A stretch of DNA of 59,816 nucleotides from Clostridia bacterium. Its GTDB lineage: Bacteria; Bacillota; Clostridia; Christensenellales; UBA1242. The notes below the pieces were generated by a model. The model was not told the origin of the DNA and searched no databases. It saw only the letters and a list, made by a program, of their open reading frames with translations. Positions 1 through 8,507 of this stretch are shown here, piece after piece. Location: assembly GCA_017501645.1 (NCBI GenBank), contig JAFVWN010000041.1:1-59816 (forward strand), in the 5' to 3' direction. Within the stretch, counting starts at the first letter, position 1. The number at the start of each line of letters is the position of its first letter. A program made the translations under genes and the position numbers.

Positions 1-1439
1 AATGCAGAATATCCTATACTTGTTACACTATCTGGTATTATTAATTCTCCGGTTAATCCACTGCACTCATAGAATGCATAATCTCCTATACTTGTCACTT
101 CTTCTAGCACGCTTAAATCTGTACAATCAAATCCTTGTATTATTGTATTTGTACTTTTTTCTATTATTGCATTCTTCCCTCTGTCTTCATATATAGTGTT
201 ACCGCTTGATACTTTTACTTCTGTTAATCCACTGCAAGAAGAGAATGCATAATTTCCTATACTTGTTACACTATCTGGTATTATTAATTCTCCGGTTAAT
301 CCACTGCAAGAATAGAACGCAAAATTCCCTATACTTGTTACGCTGTTTCCTATTGTTACACTTGTTAATCCTCTGCAAGAATAGAATGCAGCATTACCTA
401 TACTTGTTATATTGTTATGAATATTTATACTCTTGATATTACAGTTATAATAACCCATATCCGTATCAAAACAAGAAATAGGAACTTTTGTTATCTCGCT
501 TGAAAATGTTATATTTACCGAACCACAAGAATTAAATTTTCCTTTGAATGCAGAATTTGCAATTGTTGTCACTGTTTTGTCTTCATACTCTCTTGGCATT
601 ACAAGATTAAACTCTGTTCCACTATATGTTACTGCACTATTTTTTGTTAAAATATATCCGTCAGCACCATCCGTTGTAAATGTAAACAAACTTGGATCCG
701 CCGTTCTTGTATAAATATTAATACCATCACTGCCTGCCGTTGCTGTTCTTGGAACAAAAGTTATCTCTTCTCCTGCAGAAGTCAAGTCAATTGTGCCATT
801 TTTGATTGTTGTCATTAATATTTCGTCATAAAAATATCCACAACAATGCTCATAATCAAGTGGCATTTCACTTTCTTGAAGAGGGTATGTTGTTGCTCCA
901 GCAGGAGCTGTTATTGTTTTAGATAATCCACCATCAACATAGATATTAATATTTGTTGGTGACATTTTTATATACTCATTTCCGTCCACTAAAGCATTAT
1001 CACTTATTTCTAATATACCACCACTCTCAACATAGATTGCTGGGGCATTGTCTGCAAAGTTGCCAGTAATTGTTCCGCCATTAATATAGCACTCACCACC
1101 ATTTGCAACATAGATCGCTCCGCCATATTTTGCATAGTTTCCTGTGATTGTTCCGCCAGTCATTGTGAACACTGCACCATCACTTATATATAAAGCTCCG
1201 CCTTTCTCTGCGAAGTGTCCGCTTATCTCTCCACCGCTCATATTATAAGTTGAGCCTGCAGATAAATAGATTGCACCGCCTTTTTCTACACATTCACCAT
1301 TCATAATATTTTCAACAATTTCTGTTTGCGATAACGCACTTGCAGTAATTTTAGCATCAAAATTAAATGCAAAAGAAAATCCCAGACATATAATGCCTAG
1401 CGTAAATACAAAACTTAAAATTGTTTTTAGTTTCTTCAT
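1..1439 (-). CDS. BspA-like leucine-rich-repeat surface protein, 3' end cut by window edge
   Basis: An open frame of 479 codons starts at ATG 1439 behind GGCGGAGAAAGA and runs off the left edge with no stop, so only the N-terminal part is visible. It begins with a basic, hydrophobic signal or anchor segment (residues 1-27). Next come Gly-Gly repeats of the type GGTITGN/GGAIYV (about 53-145), then a Cys-pair module (MPLDYEHCCGYF, 192-203). From about residue 340 there are BspA/LRR_5 repeats (SVTSIGNYAFSSCSGLT style). It is a close paralogue of the gene at 39738-43544, with the same domain order and the same promoter. LRR_5 proteins of this kind are usually exported and involved in adhesion or host contact, but no function can be assigned here. 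No sorting signal is visible because the C-terminus is missing. Confidence 0.9.
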   Translation of the reverse strand, partial: MKKLKTILSFVFTLGIICLGFSFAFNFDAKITASALSQTEIVENIMNGECVEKGGAIYLSAGSTYNMSGGEISGHFAEKGGALYISDGAVFTMTGGTITGNYAKYGGAIYVANGGECYINGGTITGNFADNAPAIYVESGGILEISDNALVDGNEYIKMSPTNINIYVDGGLSKTITAPAGATTYPLQESEMPLDYEHCCGYFYDEILMTTIKNGTIDLTSAGEEITFVPRTATAGSDGINIYTRTADPSLFTFTTDGADGYILTKNSAVTYSGTEFNLVMPREYEDKTVTTIANSAFKGKFNSCGSVNITFSSEITKVPISCFDTDMGYYNCNIKSINIHNNITSIGNAAFYSCRGLTSVTIGNSVTSIGNFAFYSCSGLTGELIIPDSVTSIGNYAFSSCSGLTEVKVSSGNTIYEDRGKNAIIEKSTNTIIQGFDCTDLSVLEEVTSIGDYAFYECSGLTGELIIPDSVTSIGYSA

Positions 1440-1482
1440 TCTTTCTCCGCCTTTTTCTTTAGTTTACACCTTTACACATATT

Positions 1483-1511
1483 ATTATATATAATAATTTC
1501 AAAAACTCCAA
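1483..1511 (-). promoter_or_regulatory. Promoter of the BspA-like gene with 18-bp palindrome
   Basis: Reading the minus strand, TTGGAG (1506-1511) and TATAAT (1483-1488) are separated by 17 bases. The -10 box lies inside a perfect 18-bp palindrome, ATTATTATATATAATAAT (1480-1497). The same -35, spacing and palindrome occur at 43885-43916 upstream of the paralogue, which supports a real and perhaps repressor-controlled promoter. Confidence 0.7.
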
Positions 1512-1590
1512 ACAAAATTAAACACTATTTTAATTTTTTTAAGTTTTTTTTCCACTTTGCAACTTTCCCTCATTAAGAAAGATTATATTT

Positions 1591-1650
1591 GAAAAGCTTT
1601 GCTTTTGGTTCCTACGGAAGACAAAACTTTGTTTTGTGATTCATCATTGA
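1591..1650 (+). repeat. Multi-hairpin dispersed repeat, single copy
   Basis: The core GGTTCCTACGGAAGACAAAA continues as CTTTGTTTTGTGATTCATCAT and matches the 2.5-copy array at 43624-43835, in the opposite orientation relative to the neighbouring BspA-like gene. It contains ACAAAAC/GTTTTGT and TTCC/GGAA inverted repeats. Its left end here reads AAAAGCTTTGCTTTT, a different palindrome at the place where the other copies carry AACCC-GGGTT. Confidence 0.65.
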
Positions 1651-1753
1651 AAAACAAATTGTTTTTTGCCTACTCTCTTCTTAACACTAGTCTACCCCTC
1701 CCCAACTTTTTGTCAAGCGATTTAAGAGGAGGTTACGAAATAATTTTTTACAT

Positions 1754-1786
1754 AAAAAAGAAGACAAAATAATTTGCCTTCTTTTT
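1754..1786 (-). terminator. Rho-independent terminator after the RsgI-like gene
   Basis: On the minus strand GAAGGCAAA-TTA-TTTTGTCTTC forms a stem (one G-U pair) and is followed by TTTTTTA. It lies about 20 bases after the stop of the gene ending at 1805. Confidence 0.75.
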
Positions 1787-1804
1787 GAATGTTTGTTTTT
1801 TCTA

Positions 1805-2974
1805 TTATTCTACATTTGGAGTGCTTGGTTGCATATTTTGCCATAGAGTTTCAGCTTGAGCAATATATGAAGCAAACTCTGTTTCAAAAGCAGTTTTGTA
1901 ACTATCTTTCACATTATTAACCGCTTGATTAATTGTTTCTGCACCATCTTTTAAGATTGTTTCAAGTATATTTAATGCACCGTTTAAAGCTTGATTAAGA
2001 CCAGAAATTGCAATGTTAATTGCATTTGTCATCTCCATCATAAGAGATTCTGCATTAGTCTTTGCTTGAGCAAGAGTGTTCTCTGCTTCTGCAACTGCTG
2101 TTTCTAATGAAGCCAAAACAACAGGGTCAACTTCAGTTTTCATTTGTGCTTCTAATAAATTTTTCTTAGCCTGCATATATTCTTGCATTTCTTGAGCATA
2201 CACACCACTCAAAACCTGCTCTGTATATGCTTCTTTATATGAAGCAATATTTTCTACTAGTGCTGTTAAATTTGTATTGACATTGTTAAGGAACTCACCA
2301 AAAACACCCATTCCCGATGCAATCAAACCTTTTACAGCTTCAAATTTTGCCTTAACAATTTCTTCTGCTCTAGTCTTGTAATATAGTTCTTTTAATTCTT
2401 GAGAAAGAAGTTCCTCTGTTTGCTCGTGAGATTCTTGGATAAGAGCAACAAGTTCTTCCCTCGTCATCTCTTTTGCTAAATCCACAGGGATTTCTTGCAT
2501 TAATTGACTAACTCTTGTAGCAAGTTCATCTTTAGAGATAACACCCTCAAAAGAAATTTTTGCATTTAGGTCAAGAGCTTCTAGTTTTGATTTTGCATAA
2601 GACTTAACTTCATTATATAAAGCCTTAGCATCTTCACCTGAAATAGAAATTTTAAGTTCATTTTCAGTAGCATCAACATCTCCAGCTATTGCAAAACCAT
2701 TCTCTTTTGCAACAGTTAAAAACGCTTCAACAGCCTCTTTTGCTGTCTTGCCCTCAAAATCAACTTTTGTAAGAATGTAGTTTCCGTCATCATTAGTCGC
2801 TGTTACACTTACAACTTTATCATTCTTATCTAGTACAAACTCTAATGATGGATTCATAGAAACATTCATAAGCCTTTCTTCTTCTTTTTTGCCACAACCA
2901 ACAAGCGACATTGCACCAGCGAATATCACAAGCATTACAAAGCAAGCACATAAACTTTTAAAAAACCTTTTCAT
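1805..2974 (-). CDS. Lipoprotein with RsgI-like (anti-sigma-I middle domain) motif
   Basis: Encodes 389 residues. The start at ATG 2974 is preceded by AGGAGGG; an upstream in-frame start is less likely. A type II signal peptide ends in the lipobox LVGC (Cys27), so the protein should be lipid-anchored outside the membrane. Residues 36-58 (MNVSMNPSLEFVLDKNDKVV) match the NPS-x-E-hx-hD/N-ph-D-V-h-SV pattern of the extracellular middle domain of RsgI anti-sigma factors. The following 60 residues (TAKEAVEAFL...) fit the small alpha/beta repeats seen there. The last 200 residues are predicted helical or coiled-coil. The cytoplasmic anti-sigma and membrane-spanning parts of RsgI are absent, and no sigI gene is next to it. 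A role in sensing is therefore only a guess. Confidence 0.8.
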   Translation of the reverse strand: MKRFFKSLCACFVMLVIFAGAMSLVGCGKKEEERLMNVSMNPSLEFVLDKNDKVVSVTATNDDGNYILTKVDFEGKTAKEAVEAFLTVAKENGFAIAGDVDATENELKISISGEDAKALYNEVKSYAKSKLEALDLNAKISFEGVISKDELATRVSQLMQEIPVDLAKEMTREELVALIQESHEQTEELLSQELKELYYKTRAEEIVKAKFEAVKGLIASGMGVFGEFLNNVNTNLTALVENIASYKEAYTEQVLSGVYAQEMQEYMQAKKNLLEAQMKTEVDPVVLASLETAVAEAENTLAQAKTNAESLMMEMTNAINIAISGLNQALNGALNILETILKDGAETINQAVNNVKDSYKTAFETEFASYIAQAETLWQNMQPSTPNVE

Positions 2975-3035
2975 AATTCCCTCCTGATTTTTCATTATAG
3001 TTTTATAACTATGTATTACACATATTAACAAAATA

Positions 3036-3068
3036 AAAAAATTCCGTCAAACAAATTTTGGCGAAATT
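3036..3068 (-). terminator. Possible terminator after the PH-domain gene
   Basis: On the minus strand an imperfect stem (TTCGCC-AAA against TTTGACGGAA) is followed by a run of seven T. It sits between the stop of the PH-domain gene and the start of the lipoprotein gene. The stem has a bulge and a mismatch, so confidence is moderate. Confidence 0.45.
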
Positions 3069-3089
3069 TTTGTAAATTTTATACAAATT

Positions 3090-3701
3090 TTATTGTTTTT
3101 TTTCGGCATCAATTTTAGCTTTTATTTCCTTACTTACATCATACGGAGCTTTTATATGATTGAAAGCAAACTTATAAGTTTCAGCACTTAAAACTTCTGC
3201 ATTAACCATAAATCGTATGGTTCCAGTACCTCGTTTTAACATCTTATCAAGACCACTTTCAACTATGTTATTTGACAAAATGTTTTCATATTCAACACTT
3301 CTATAATCAGTACCAAATATACCCGTTCTTACTATCAATCTCTTGTTTGTATACGCAAAAAATGTGTTTTTATAATACAGGTGACTAACCACTAAAACAC
3401 CAACTAAAGATAACACAAACAAAGAAGACGGCAACACAGATGCTAAAATTATCTCACCTCTTGAAGCCTTTTCTTCACTTGGCAAACAAAAAACTAGAAC
3501 AACAAATAAAGCCATAATCAAAAAAGGAACAACTAAAGATAAAATGTTAGAAAAATACACTTTTACTTTATCTGGTTTATAGGCTTTTTCTATTTTTTCA
3601 TCACTATCAATGATGGAGTCAAAAACCCTTATAACCTCATCATCAAAATCAACCTTACTCTTTTTGCTTTTTGCAAGGCTGTCATCTTCTATATGAGACA
3701 T
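3090..3701 (-). CDS. PH-domain (bPH2/DUF304-like) membrane protein
   Basis: Encodes 203 residues from ATG 3701, 14 bases after the plsC stop. A longer frame from a TTG at 3758 overlaps the Lys-rich plsC tail and is less likely. After a charged cytoplasmic N-terminus there are two hydrophobic segments (about 48-74 and 83-109). A bacterial PH-like domain follows, with the typical FFAYTNKRLIVRTGIF and RSVEYENI motifs. The family (YdbS/YdbT-like) is membrane-associated and its role is poorly defined. It is probably co-transcribed with plsC. Confidence 0.8.
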   Translation of the reverse strand: MSHIEDDSLAKSKKSKVDFDDEVIRVFDSIIDSDEKIEKAYKPDKVKVYFSNILSLVVPFLIMALFVVLVFCLPSEEKASRGEIILASVLPSSLFVLSLVGVLVVSHLYYKNTFFAYTNKRLIVRTGIFGTDYRSVEYENILSNNIVESGLDKMLKRGTGTIRFMVNAEVLSAETYKFAFNHIKAPYDVSKEIKAKIDAEKKQ

Positions 3702-3714
3702 TTGTTTATCTTTT

Positions 3715-4359
3715 TTAGCCAACTTTTTTCTCCATTTTCTTTTTCTTTTTTTGAGCAAGTTTTGCGTCCATATCTTCCCTTAATTGAGACATTGCTCTCA
3801 CTAAATTTTGTACATTTAGTTCTTGCTCTTCACGAGTTAGTCTTCTCTTATCTTCCCCAACAACATCAATTGGTTCACCAATTAAGATATAGTTTCTTCT
3901 AAAAACTTTTGGCTTTTTATAAATCACAACCGGAACAATTTGACTTTCTCCCTTTGAAGCAAAAACTATTGCTCCATTTTTTAATTGCATAAGCCCTTCT
4001 TCCTCTATATTTTTATTCCTTGTTCCCTCAGGAAATATACCTAAAATTTTATTTTTCTTTAAAACTTCAAGTGCAAACTTAAAAGATGAAACACCCGGTT
4101 TTTCTCTATCAACAGGGAAACCGCCAAACCTCTTTAGAAAAAATCCAACAAATTTATTTTCAAATAATTCTTTTTTTGCCAAGAACCTTATTTTTTTATT
4201 CAAATAAACATCAAGTAATACAGGGTCCATATTTGTAAAATGGTTACAAGTCAAGACATAACCTTTTTTCTTCGGTAGATTTTTCTTCCCAATAACTTTT
4301 ACTGGATAAAACAATCTAAGAGGTATCCACGCCAAAATAAAACAGATTACAAATAGCAT
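3715..4359 (-). CDS. plsC: 1-acyl-sn-glycerol-3-phosphate acyltransferase
   Basis: Encodes 214 residues. It should transfer a second acyl chain to lysophosphatidic acid to give phosphatidic acid at the inner membrane face. The sequence shows one N-terminal hydrophobic helix, the catalytic HX4D motif (His40-FTNM-Asp45) and the substrate-binding FPEGTR motif (109-114). The tail is a basic run of Lys. The start follows AGGAGG. It lies 12 bases after the HI0933-family gene. In many Clostridia cmk lies just upstream and ispH just downstream of plsC in this neighbourhood; both are absent here. Confidence 0.95.
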   Translation of the reverse strand: MLFVICFILAWIPLRLFYPVKVIGKKNLPKKKGYVLTCNHFTNMDPVLLDVYLNKKIRFLAKKELFENKFVGFFLKRFGGFPVDREKPGVSSFKFALEVLKKNKILGIFPEGTRNKNIEEEGLMQLKNGAIVFASKGESQIVPVVIYKKPKVFRRNYILIGEPIDVVGEDKRRLTREEQELNVQNLVRAMSQLREDMDAKLAQKKKKKMEKKVG

Positions 4360-4371
4360 AATTTTTCCTCC

Positions 4372-5598
4372 TTAAAAATCACTCGCACATGCGGCAGCCG
4401 TAGAAAATGCAAGTTGCAAATTAAAACCACCAGTAAAAGCATCAATGTCTAAAACCTCACCAATAAAATAAAGTTTACTAACAAGTTTGCTTTCCATTGA
4501 TTTTGGTTTTATGTCTTTAACAGAAACACCACCACTAGTTACAACCGCTCTTTCTATGTCGTCAAGTCTATCAACAGATAATGGAAAGCCTTTTAATAAC
4601 TCACAAAGTTTTTGCCTTTCTTCAGCAGTCAACTGACTCACCTTTTTGCTTCTTAAAACACCTAGTCTTTGAGCAAAAATAGGAACTAATGCTTTAGGCA
4701 AAAGCCGTTCTAATAAGCTTGAAAATTGTTTAGCTTTAAGCTCTACAATGTCTCTTTCCAATCGTTGAAAAAGTGCAAAATCACCAAGTCCCGGCTTAAA
4801 ATCAATATATAATTTTATGTTTTTAGGGTCAATTCTATTAATTTTACTAGACATTGATAAAACTAATGGACCCGAAACACCATTTCCTGTAAATAGCATT
4901 TCACCAACTTCCGTTGTATAGATTTCTTTCTTTTTTTCGTATCCTTTTAACACAACATTTTTTAAAGACAAACCACTAAGATTTTTCAAATCCTTATCAT
5001 TTAAAAGTATAGCAACTAATGCAGGAACAGGCTCTACAATTCGGTGCCCCGTAACACTTGCAAACTTATAACCATCACCTGTGCTACCAGTAAGAGGGTA
5101 ACTTACACCACCTGTAGAAACAACTACAGCATCACTATTTATCACTTCTCCACTGCTTAATTTTACACCAACAGCTTTATTTTCTTCTGTCAAAATTTCT
5201 TTAACTTCACTATTTAATCTTATGTCAACATTAAACAATTTTAGCCTTCTTTCAAGTGCCTTTGTTATATCGCTAGCTTTATCACTCTTTGGGAAAACCC
5301 TATCCCCTCTTTCTACCTTTAAAGGAACTCCTAAATCCTCAAACAGCTCCATTGTATCATTTGAATTAAACCTAACTTCACTACTCATAACAAACTTTGG
5401 ATTTGTTACAATATTTTGTAAAAATTCATTACCTGTTACCGCATTTGTTAAATTACATCTACCCTTACCAGTTATATAAATTTTTTTACCCAATTTTTCA
5501 TTTTTTTCAAGCAATACAACCTCGTGTCCTCTTTGAGCAATTAGAAGAGATGCTACTAAGCCCGAAGCACCACCGCCAACAACACAAACTTTCATCAT
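4372..5598 (-). CDS. HI0933/BaiN-family FAD-dependent oxidoreductase
   Basis: Encodes 408 residues. The N-terminus has the Rossmann motif GGGASG (8-13) and the family signature GKGRCNLTN (44-52). The C-terminus has the family's FAD-closing motif FIGEVLDIDAFTGGFNLQ. This YhiN/HI0933 group includes the bile-acid enzyme BaiN and the rRNA flavoprotein RdsA, so substrate cannot be assigned from sequence. Two ATGs occur in tandem at 5598 and 5595; AGGAGGA spacing favours the second. It lies 7 bases after rluB, as in many Clostridia. Confidence 0.9.
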   Translation of the reverse strand: MMKVCVVGGGASGLVASLLIAQRGHEVVLLEKNEKLGKKIYITGKGRCNLTNAVTGNEFLQNIVTNPKFVMSSEVRFNSNDTMELFEDLGVPLKVERGDRVFPKSDKASDITKALERRLKLFNVDIRLNSEVKEILTEENKAVGVKLSSGEVINSDAVVVSTGGVSYPLTGSTGDGYKFASVTGHRIVEPVPALVAILLNDKDLKNLSGLSLKNVVLKGYEKKKEIYTTEVGEMLFTGNGVSGPLVLSMSSKINRIDPKNIKLYIDFKPGLGDFALFQRLERDIVELKAKQFSSLLERLLPKALVPIFAQRLGVLRSKKVSQLTAEERQKLCELLKGFPLSVDRLDDIERAVVTSGGVSVKDIKPKSMESKLVSKLYFIGEVLDIDAFTGGFNLQLAFSTAAACASDF

Positions 5599-5604
5599 TT
5601 CCTC

Positions 5605-6312
5605 CTAAAGTGATTTTAGATACAATATTTCTTGAGGACTTAAACTCCTACACTTACCACGAGCAAGACCTCCAAGTCTTAACTCACCAATTTGTGTTCT
5701 TTTTAAAAACACCACATTAAGACCTACTGCATCAAACATTTTTCTTACCTGACGATTTTTACCTTCACTAATAACAACCTCAAGTTTTGTACCATTATTA
5801 ACTTTTTCAAGCATCCTTACTTTACATTTAGAAAGCCTAACTCCATCAATAACCACTCCAGCTCTCATAACCGCAAGCTGACTCTCTTTAACTTCTCCCT
5901 CAACCTTTACAACATAAGTCTTAGTTATTTCATTAGATGGGTGTGAAAGTACATAAGCCAAATCTCCATCATTTGTCATAATTAAAAGACCTTCACTATC
6001 ATAGTCAAGTCTACCTACAGGTTTTAGCTTCTTATACATCTCTGGCATAATGTCCACAACTGTCTTTCTTCCGTGTTCATCACTCATTGATGTTATAACA
6101 CCTTTTGGTTTATGAAGCATTACATAATCAAACTCTTCAGCAAAAAGTACTTGTTTGCCATCAACAAGAACCTTATCTTTTTTCTCATCAACAGAAAAGC
6201 CAAGGTCACTTACAACCATTCCATTGCAAACAACCCTGCCTTCTCTTACTAAATCTTCACACTTACGGCGAGAACCAAGACCCGCACCCGCCAAAAATTT
6301 ATTAATTCTCAA
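5605..6312 (-). CDS. rluB: Ribosomal large-subunit pseudouridine synthase (RluB/RsuA family)
   Basis: Encodes 235 residues. An N-terminal S4 RNA-binding domain (INKFLAGAGLGSRRKCEDLV) precedes the catalytic domain with GRLDYDSEGLL, where Asp103 is the expected nucleophile. It should convert a uridine in 23S rRNA to pseudouridine. Length and order are normal for RluB. It sits between the carboxypeptidase gene and the flavoprotein gene, which is the usual scpAB-ytfIJ-dac-rluB order of Clostridia. Confidence 0.93.
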   Translation of the reverse strand: MRINKFLAGAGLGSRRKCEDLVREGRVVCNGMVVSDLGFSVDEKKDKVLVDGKQVLFAEEFDYVMLHKPKGVITSMSDEHGRKTVVDIMPEMYKKLKPVGRLDYDSEGLLIMTNDGDLAYVLSHPSNEITKTYVVKVEGEVKESQLAVMRAGVVIDGVRLSKCKVRMLEKVNNGTKLEVVISEGKNRQVRKMFDAVGLNVVFLKRTQIGELRLGGLARGKCRSLSPQEILYLKSL

Positions 6313-6330
6313 AATGTCCTCTTTCGCCTT

Positions 6331-7482
6331 TTACATCTTTTGAATAATCCGCTCAAATTTCGAATTAAATGTATTAGGTTCTATATAATTAATATTATAT
6401 ATTTTCTTAGAAAAAATCAACTGATTTTTGATTTTTACTTGAACATCAGCAAGTTCTTCACCTTTTTTTATTGGAGCAGACTTTTCTTTTTCGTATTTTA
6501 CACTAAAATTAACATCCTTTAACTCTTCTCTTTTTAACGGATAATAAAAATCTTGCCCGGAATAAAGCTCAATTTTATTAACCTTTGATTTAGACACTTT
6601 AACTTCCCCTATCTTATCATCCTTTGAAACCACTTTGTACATTTTGTATTCTTCAAAGCCTTTTTTCAAAAGTTTTTCACACTCTTCAAACATTGGACCA
6701 CAATTAAGAAGAACACACACAAGTTGCATTCCTTCTTTTGTTGCACTTCCAACAAAACACCTGCCGGCTTTTCTTGTATATCCTGTTTTTACGCCATCAG
6801 CATATTCAAAATTTTTCAAGAGCTTATTTTTGTTTATTAAATCCCTGCTAAATTTTGATTTTAACTCATTGGAAATACTTTTCTTTTTTGTAGAAACAAT
6901 TTCAGCAAACTCTGGATTTGAAAGTGCATATGAAGTAATTTTTGCAAGGTCACTTGCGGTTGTGTAATGCTCATCATCTGGAAGTCCGTGAGGATTTTTT
7001 ATTTGAGTGTTATTTATACCTTTTTCTTTTAAAAACTCATTAACTTCTTGAACAAATTTTTCTTCACTTCCTGAGGTTGCTATTGCAAGTGCCACCGCCG
7101 AATCATTTCCAGACCTTAGCATTAACCCATACAAAAGTTCACGAATTGTTAAATGCTCTCCCTCTTTTAAACCAATAGATGTTCCCTCTATTTTAGTTGC
7201 GTTTTTTGGTATTTCTATAGGCCTATCCAAGTCTTTATTTTTCTCTATCGCATAGATAGCTGTAATAATTTTTGTTGTGCTTGCCATAGGTAATTTTTCT
7301 TGCTCGTTAAAAGAATATAAAACCCTTCCTGAAGACTGTTCAATAACAATCATTGATTTTGCTTCTGTCTTTAATTCTTCCGCAGAAGCTACAAATTTTT
7401 GATTATCACCAAAACAACAAAAAATCGCAAAAATCAAAACTAAAACACCAAAAAACCATACAAAACCCTTATTTTTCACCAC
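6331..7482 (-). CDS. D-alanyl-D-alanine carboxypeptidase (DacF/DacB family)
   Basis: Encodes about 383 residues. Penicillin-binding motifs are STTK (active-site Ser about residue 68), SGN (about 124) and KTG (about 232), followed by a C-terminal beta-rich PBP5-type domain. A signal peptide is clear (FVWFFGVLVLIFAIF). The enzyme trims the terminal D-Ala from peptidoglycan stem peptides outside the cell. No ATG is available: GTG 7482 and GTG 7479 follow AAAGGTGAT at good spacing, while TTG 7500 would give a longer form. It overlaps the end of ytfJ by 14 bases. The linkage to ytfJ suggests a role in spore cortex or vegetative wall maturation. Confidence 0.93.
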   Translation of the reverse strand: MVKNKGFVWFFGVLVLIFAIFCCFGDNQKFVASAEELKTEAKSMIVIEQSSGRVLYSFNEQEKLPMASTTKIITAIYAIEKNKDLDRPIEIPKNATKIEGTSIGLKEGEHLTIRELLYGLMLRSGNDSAVALAIATSGSEEKFVQEVNEFLKEKGINNTQIKNPHGLPDDEHYTTASDLAKITSYALSNPEFAEIVSTKKKSISNELKSKFSRDLINKNKLLKNFEYADGVKTGYTRKAGRCFVGSATKEGMQLVCVLLNCGPMFEECEKLLKKGFEEYKMYKVVSKDDKIGEVKVSKSKVNKIELYSGQDFYYPLKREELKDVNFSVKYEKEKSAPIKKGEELADVQVKIKNQLIFSKKIYNINYIEPNTFNSKFERIIQKM

Positions 7483-7864
7483 TTTTATCACCTTTATCAA
7501 AAAATTTACTTACGCCAGAAATAACATCTGGAATAGTCTCAATTAACTTTTCATAAGGGCTTTTTTCATCAATTCTTATAAGTTTACACTCGTCATTTTT
7601 TATGGTTAAAAGACCAACTGGATGCATTGTTACACCAGCACCACTTCCGCCTGCAAAAGGATATTTTCCTGTAGACTTAAACAACTTTTCATCACTATTG
7701 TATTCACCACCGCCAGCAACAAAACCGACCGATAATTTTGTTAAAGGAAAAACCAATATTCCCCCTTTTGTTTCAAACGGAACCCCAACAACCGTATTTA
7801 CATCAACAATACTTTTTATCCTTTCAATCGCAGAAGAGATTAATTCATTAATTTGATTATCCAT
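7469..7864 (-). CDS. ytfJ: Sporulation protein YtfJ (GerW family)
   Basis: Encodes 131 residues with the family core GVPFETKGGILVFPLTKLSV, followed by a Gly-rich stretch (GFVAGGGEY and FAGGSGAGV). GerW/YtfJ is made in the forespore in Bacillus and is needed for normal germination. It is placed directly after ytfI (the stop of ytfI at 7865 abuts the start of ytfJ), so the pair is translationally linked. Confidence 0.95.
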   Translation of the reverse strand: MDNQINELISSAIERIKSIVDVNTVVGVPFETKGGILVFPLTKLSVGFVAGGGEYNSDEKLFKSTGKYPFAGGSGAGVTMHPVGLLTIKNDECKLIRIDEKSPYEKLIETIPDVISGVSKFFDKGDKSGEK

Positions 7865-8413
7865 TTATTCTTTCCCCCTTTCCTTTAACATAAAACACAA
7901 ACCATTAACCGCAGACAAAAACATATCAAGTAAACTAAAAGTTATAACACCTGAAGCTGTAAGTTCCAGCCTGTTTTTGTCGTACTCTGGCTCAACTAAA
8001 ACAAAAGTCTTCATTTGTTTATACTTAGACATAAACACAGCAAAAATTGACAATACAAAAACATTTATATATCCACAAGCCATTGAGACTAAGCAGGCAT
8101 CATCTTCTAGTCCCCCGTTAAAAAACAGTTCTGCTTTTTTGACATCAACTCTTTTTGATAAAGACAAAAAATAGTGATTTTTAAAGGTCTTGTTCTTTTT
8201 CTTTTTTTTATTTTTTTCTTTTTCAAATGAAAATTTGCCGTCTGTGTTAACTTTAAATCGCCCATTAAAAAGTCTTATATTAAGCACTTTTATAACCGCA
8301 AAACCTATATTTTCTAATGCGTTTATATGTACCGCACCTTTAAACTTAAAAGGATATGTGATGACCAATATCACAAAAACCACCATCACTAAAATTAAAA
8401 CAGCAACTTTCAT
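7865..8413 (-). CDS. ytfI: DUF2953 protein (YtfI-like)
   Basis: Encodes 182 residues from ATG 8413; an upstream TTG would sit right after the scpB terminator. An N-terminal membrane helix (VAVLILVMVVFVILVI) is followed by a Lys-rich segment around residue 70. The conserved DUF2953 part follows, with KKAELFFNGGLEDDACLVSMACGYINV and VEPEYDKNRLELTASGVITF. The family is sporulation-linked and of unknown biochemistry. It is always next to ytfJ in Firmicutes, as here. Confidence 0.88.
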   Translation of the reverse strand: MKVAVLILVMVVFVILVITYPFKFKGAVHINALENIGFAVIKVLNIRLFNGRFKVNTDGKFSFEKEKNKKKKKNKTFKNHYFLSLSKRVDVKKAELFFNGGLEDDACLVSMACGYINVFVLSIFAVFMSKYKQMKTFVLVEPEYDKNRLELTASGVITFSLLDMFLSAVNGLCFMLKERGKE

Positions 8414-8456
8414 ACTCTTAGGTTGTGTTATAAAATAAAAAAAATACCACAAGCAT

Positions 8457-8486
8457 AAAAAAAGACATACTTTTCAGTATGCCTTT
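8457..8486 (-). terminator. Rho-independent terminator after scpB
   Basis: On the minus strand AGGCATACT-GAAA-AGTATGTC is an eight-base stem with a GAAA tetraloop, followed by TTTTTTTAT. It separates scpAB from ytfI-ytfJ. Confidence 0.88.
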
Positions 8487-8507
8487 TATATCTTTATAAT
8501 TTATATC

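Larger units (their letters stand above)
1440..1804. other. Non-coding stretch between BspA-like gene and RsgI-like lipoprotein gene
   Basis: This 365-base gap holds the promoter and 18-bp palindrome of the BspA-like gene (1480-1511), a T-rich stretch, one copy of the multi-hairpin repeat (about 1591-1650), and a terminator for the RsgI-like gene (1754-1786). I see no convincing small gene on either strand. Confidence 0.6.

Noticed and set aside
1-436. Plus-strand frames with repeated LVLLILRLIHC-type translations
   Set aside because: They are the antisense reading of the BspA leucine-rich repeats.
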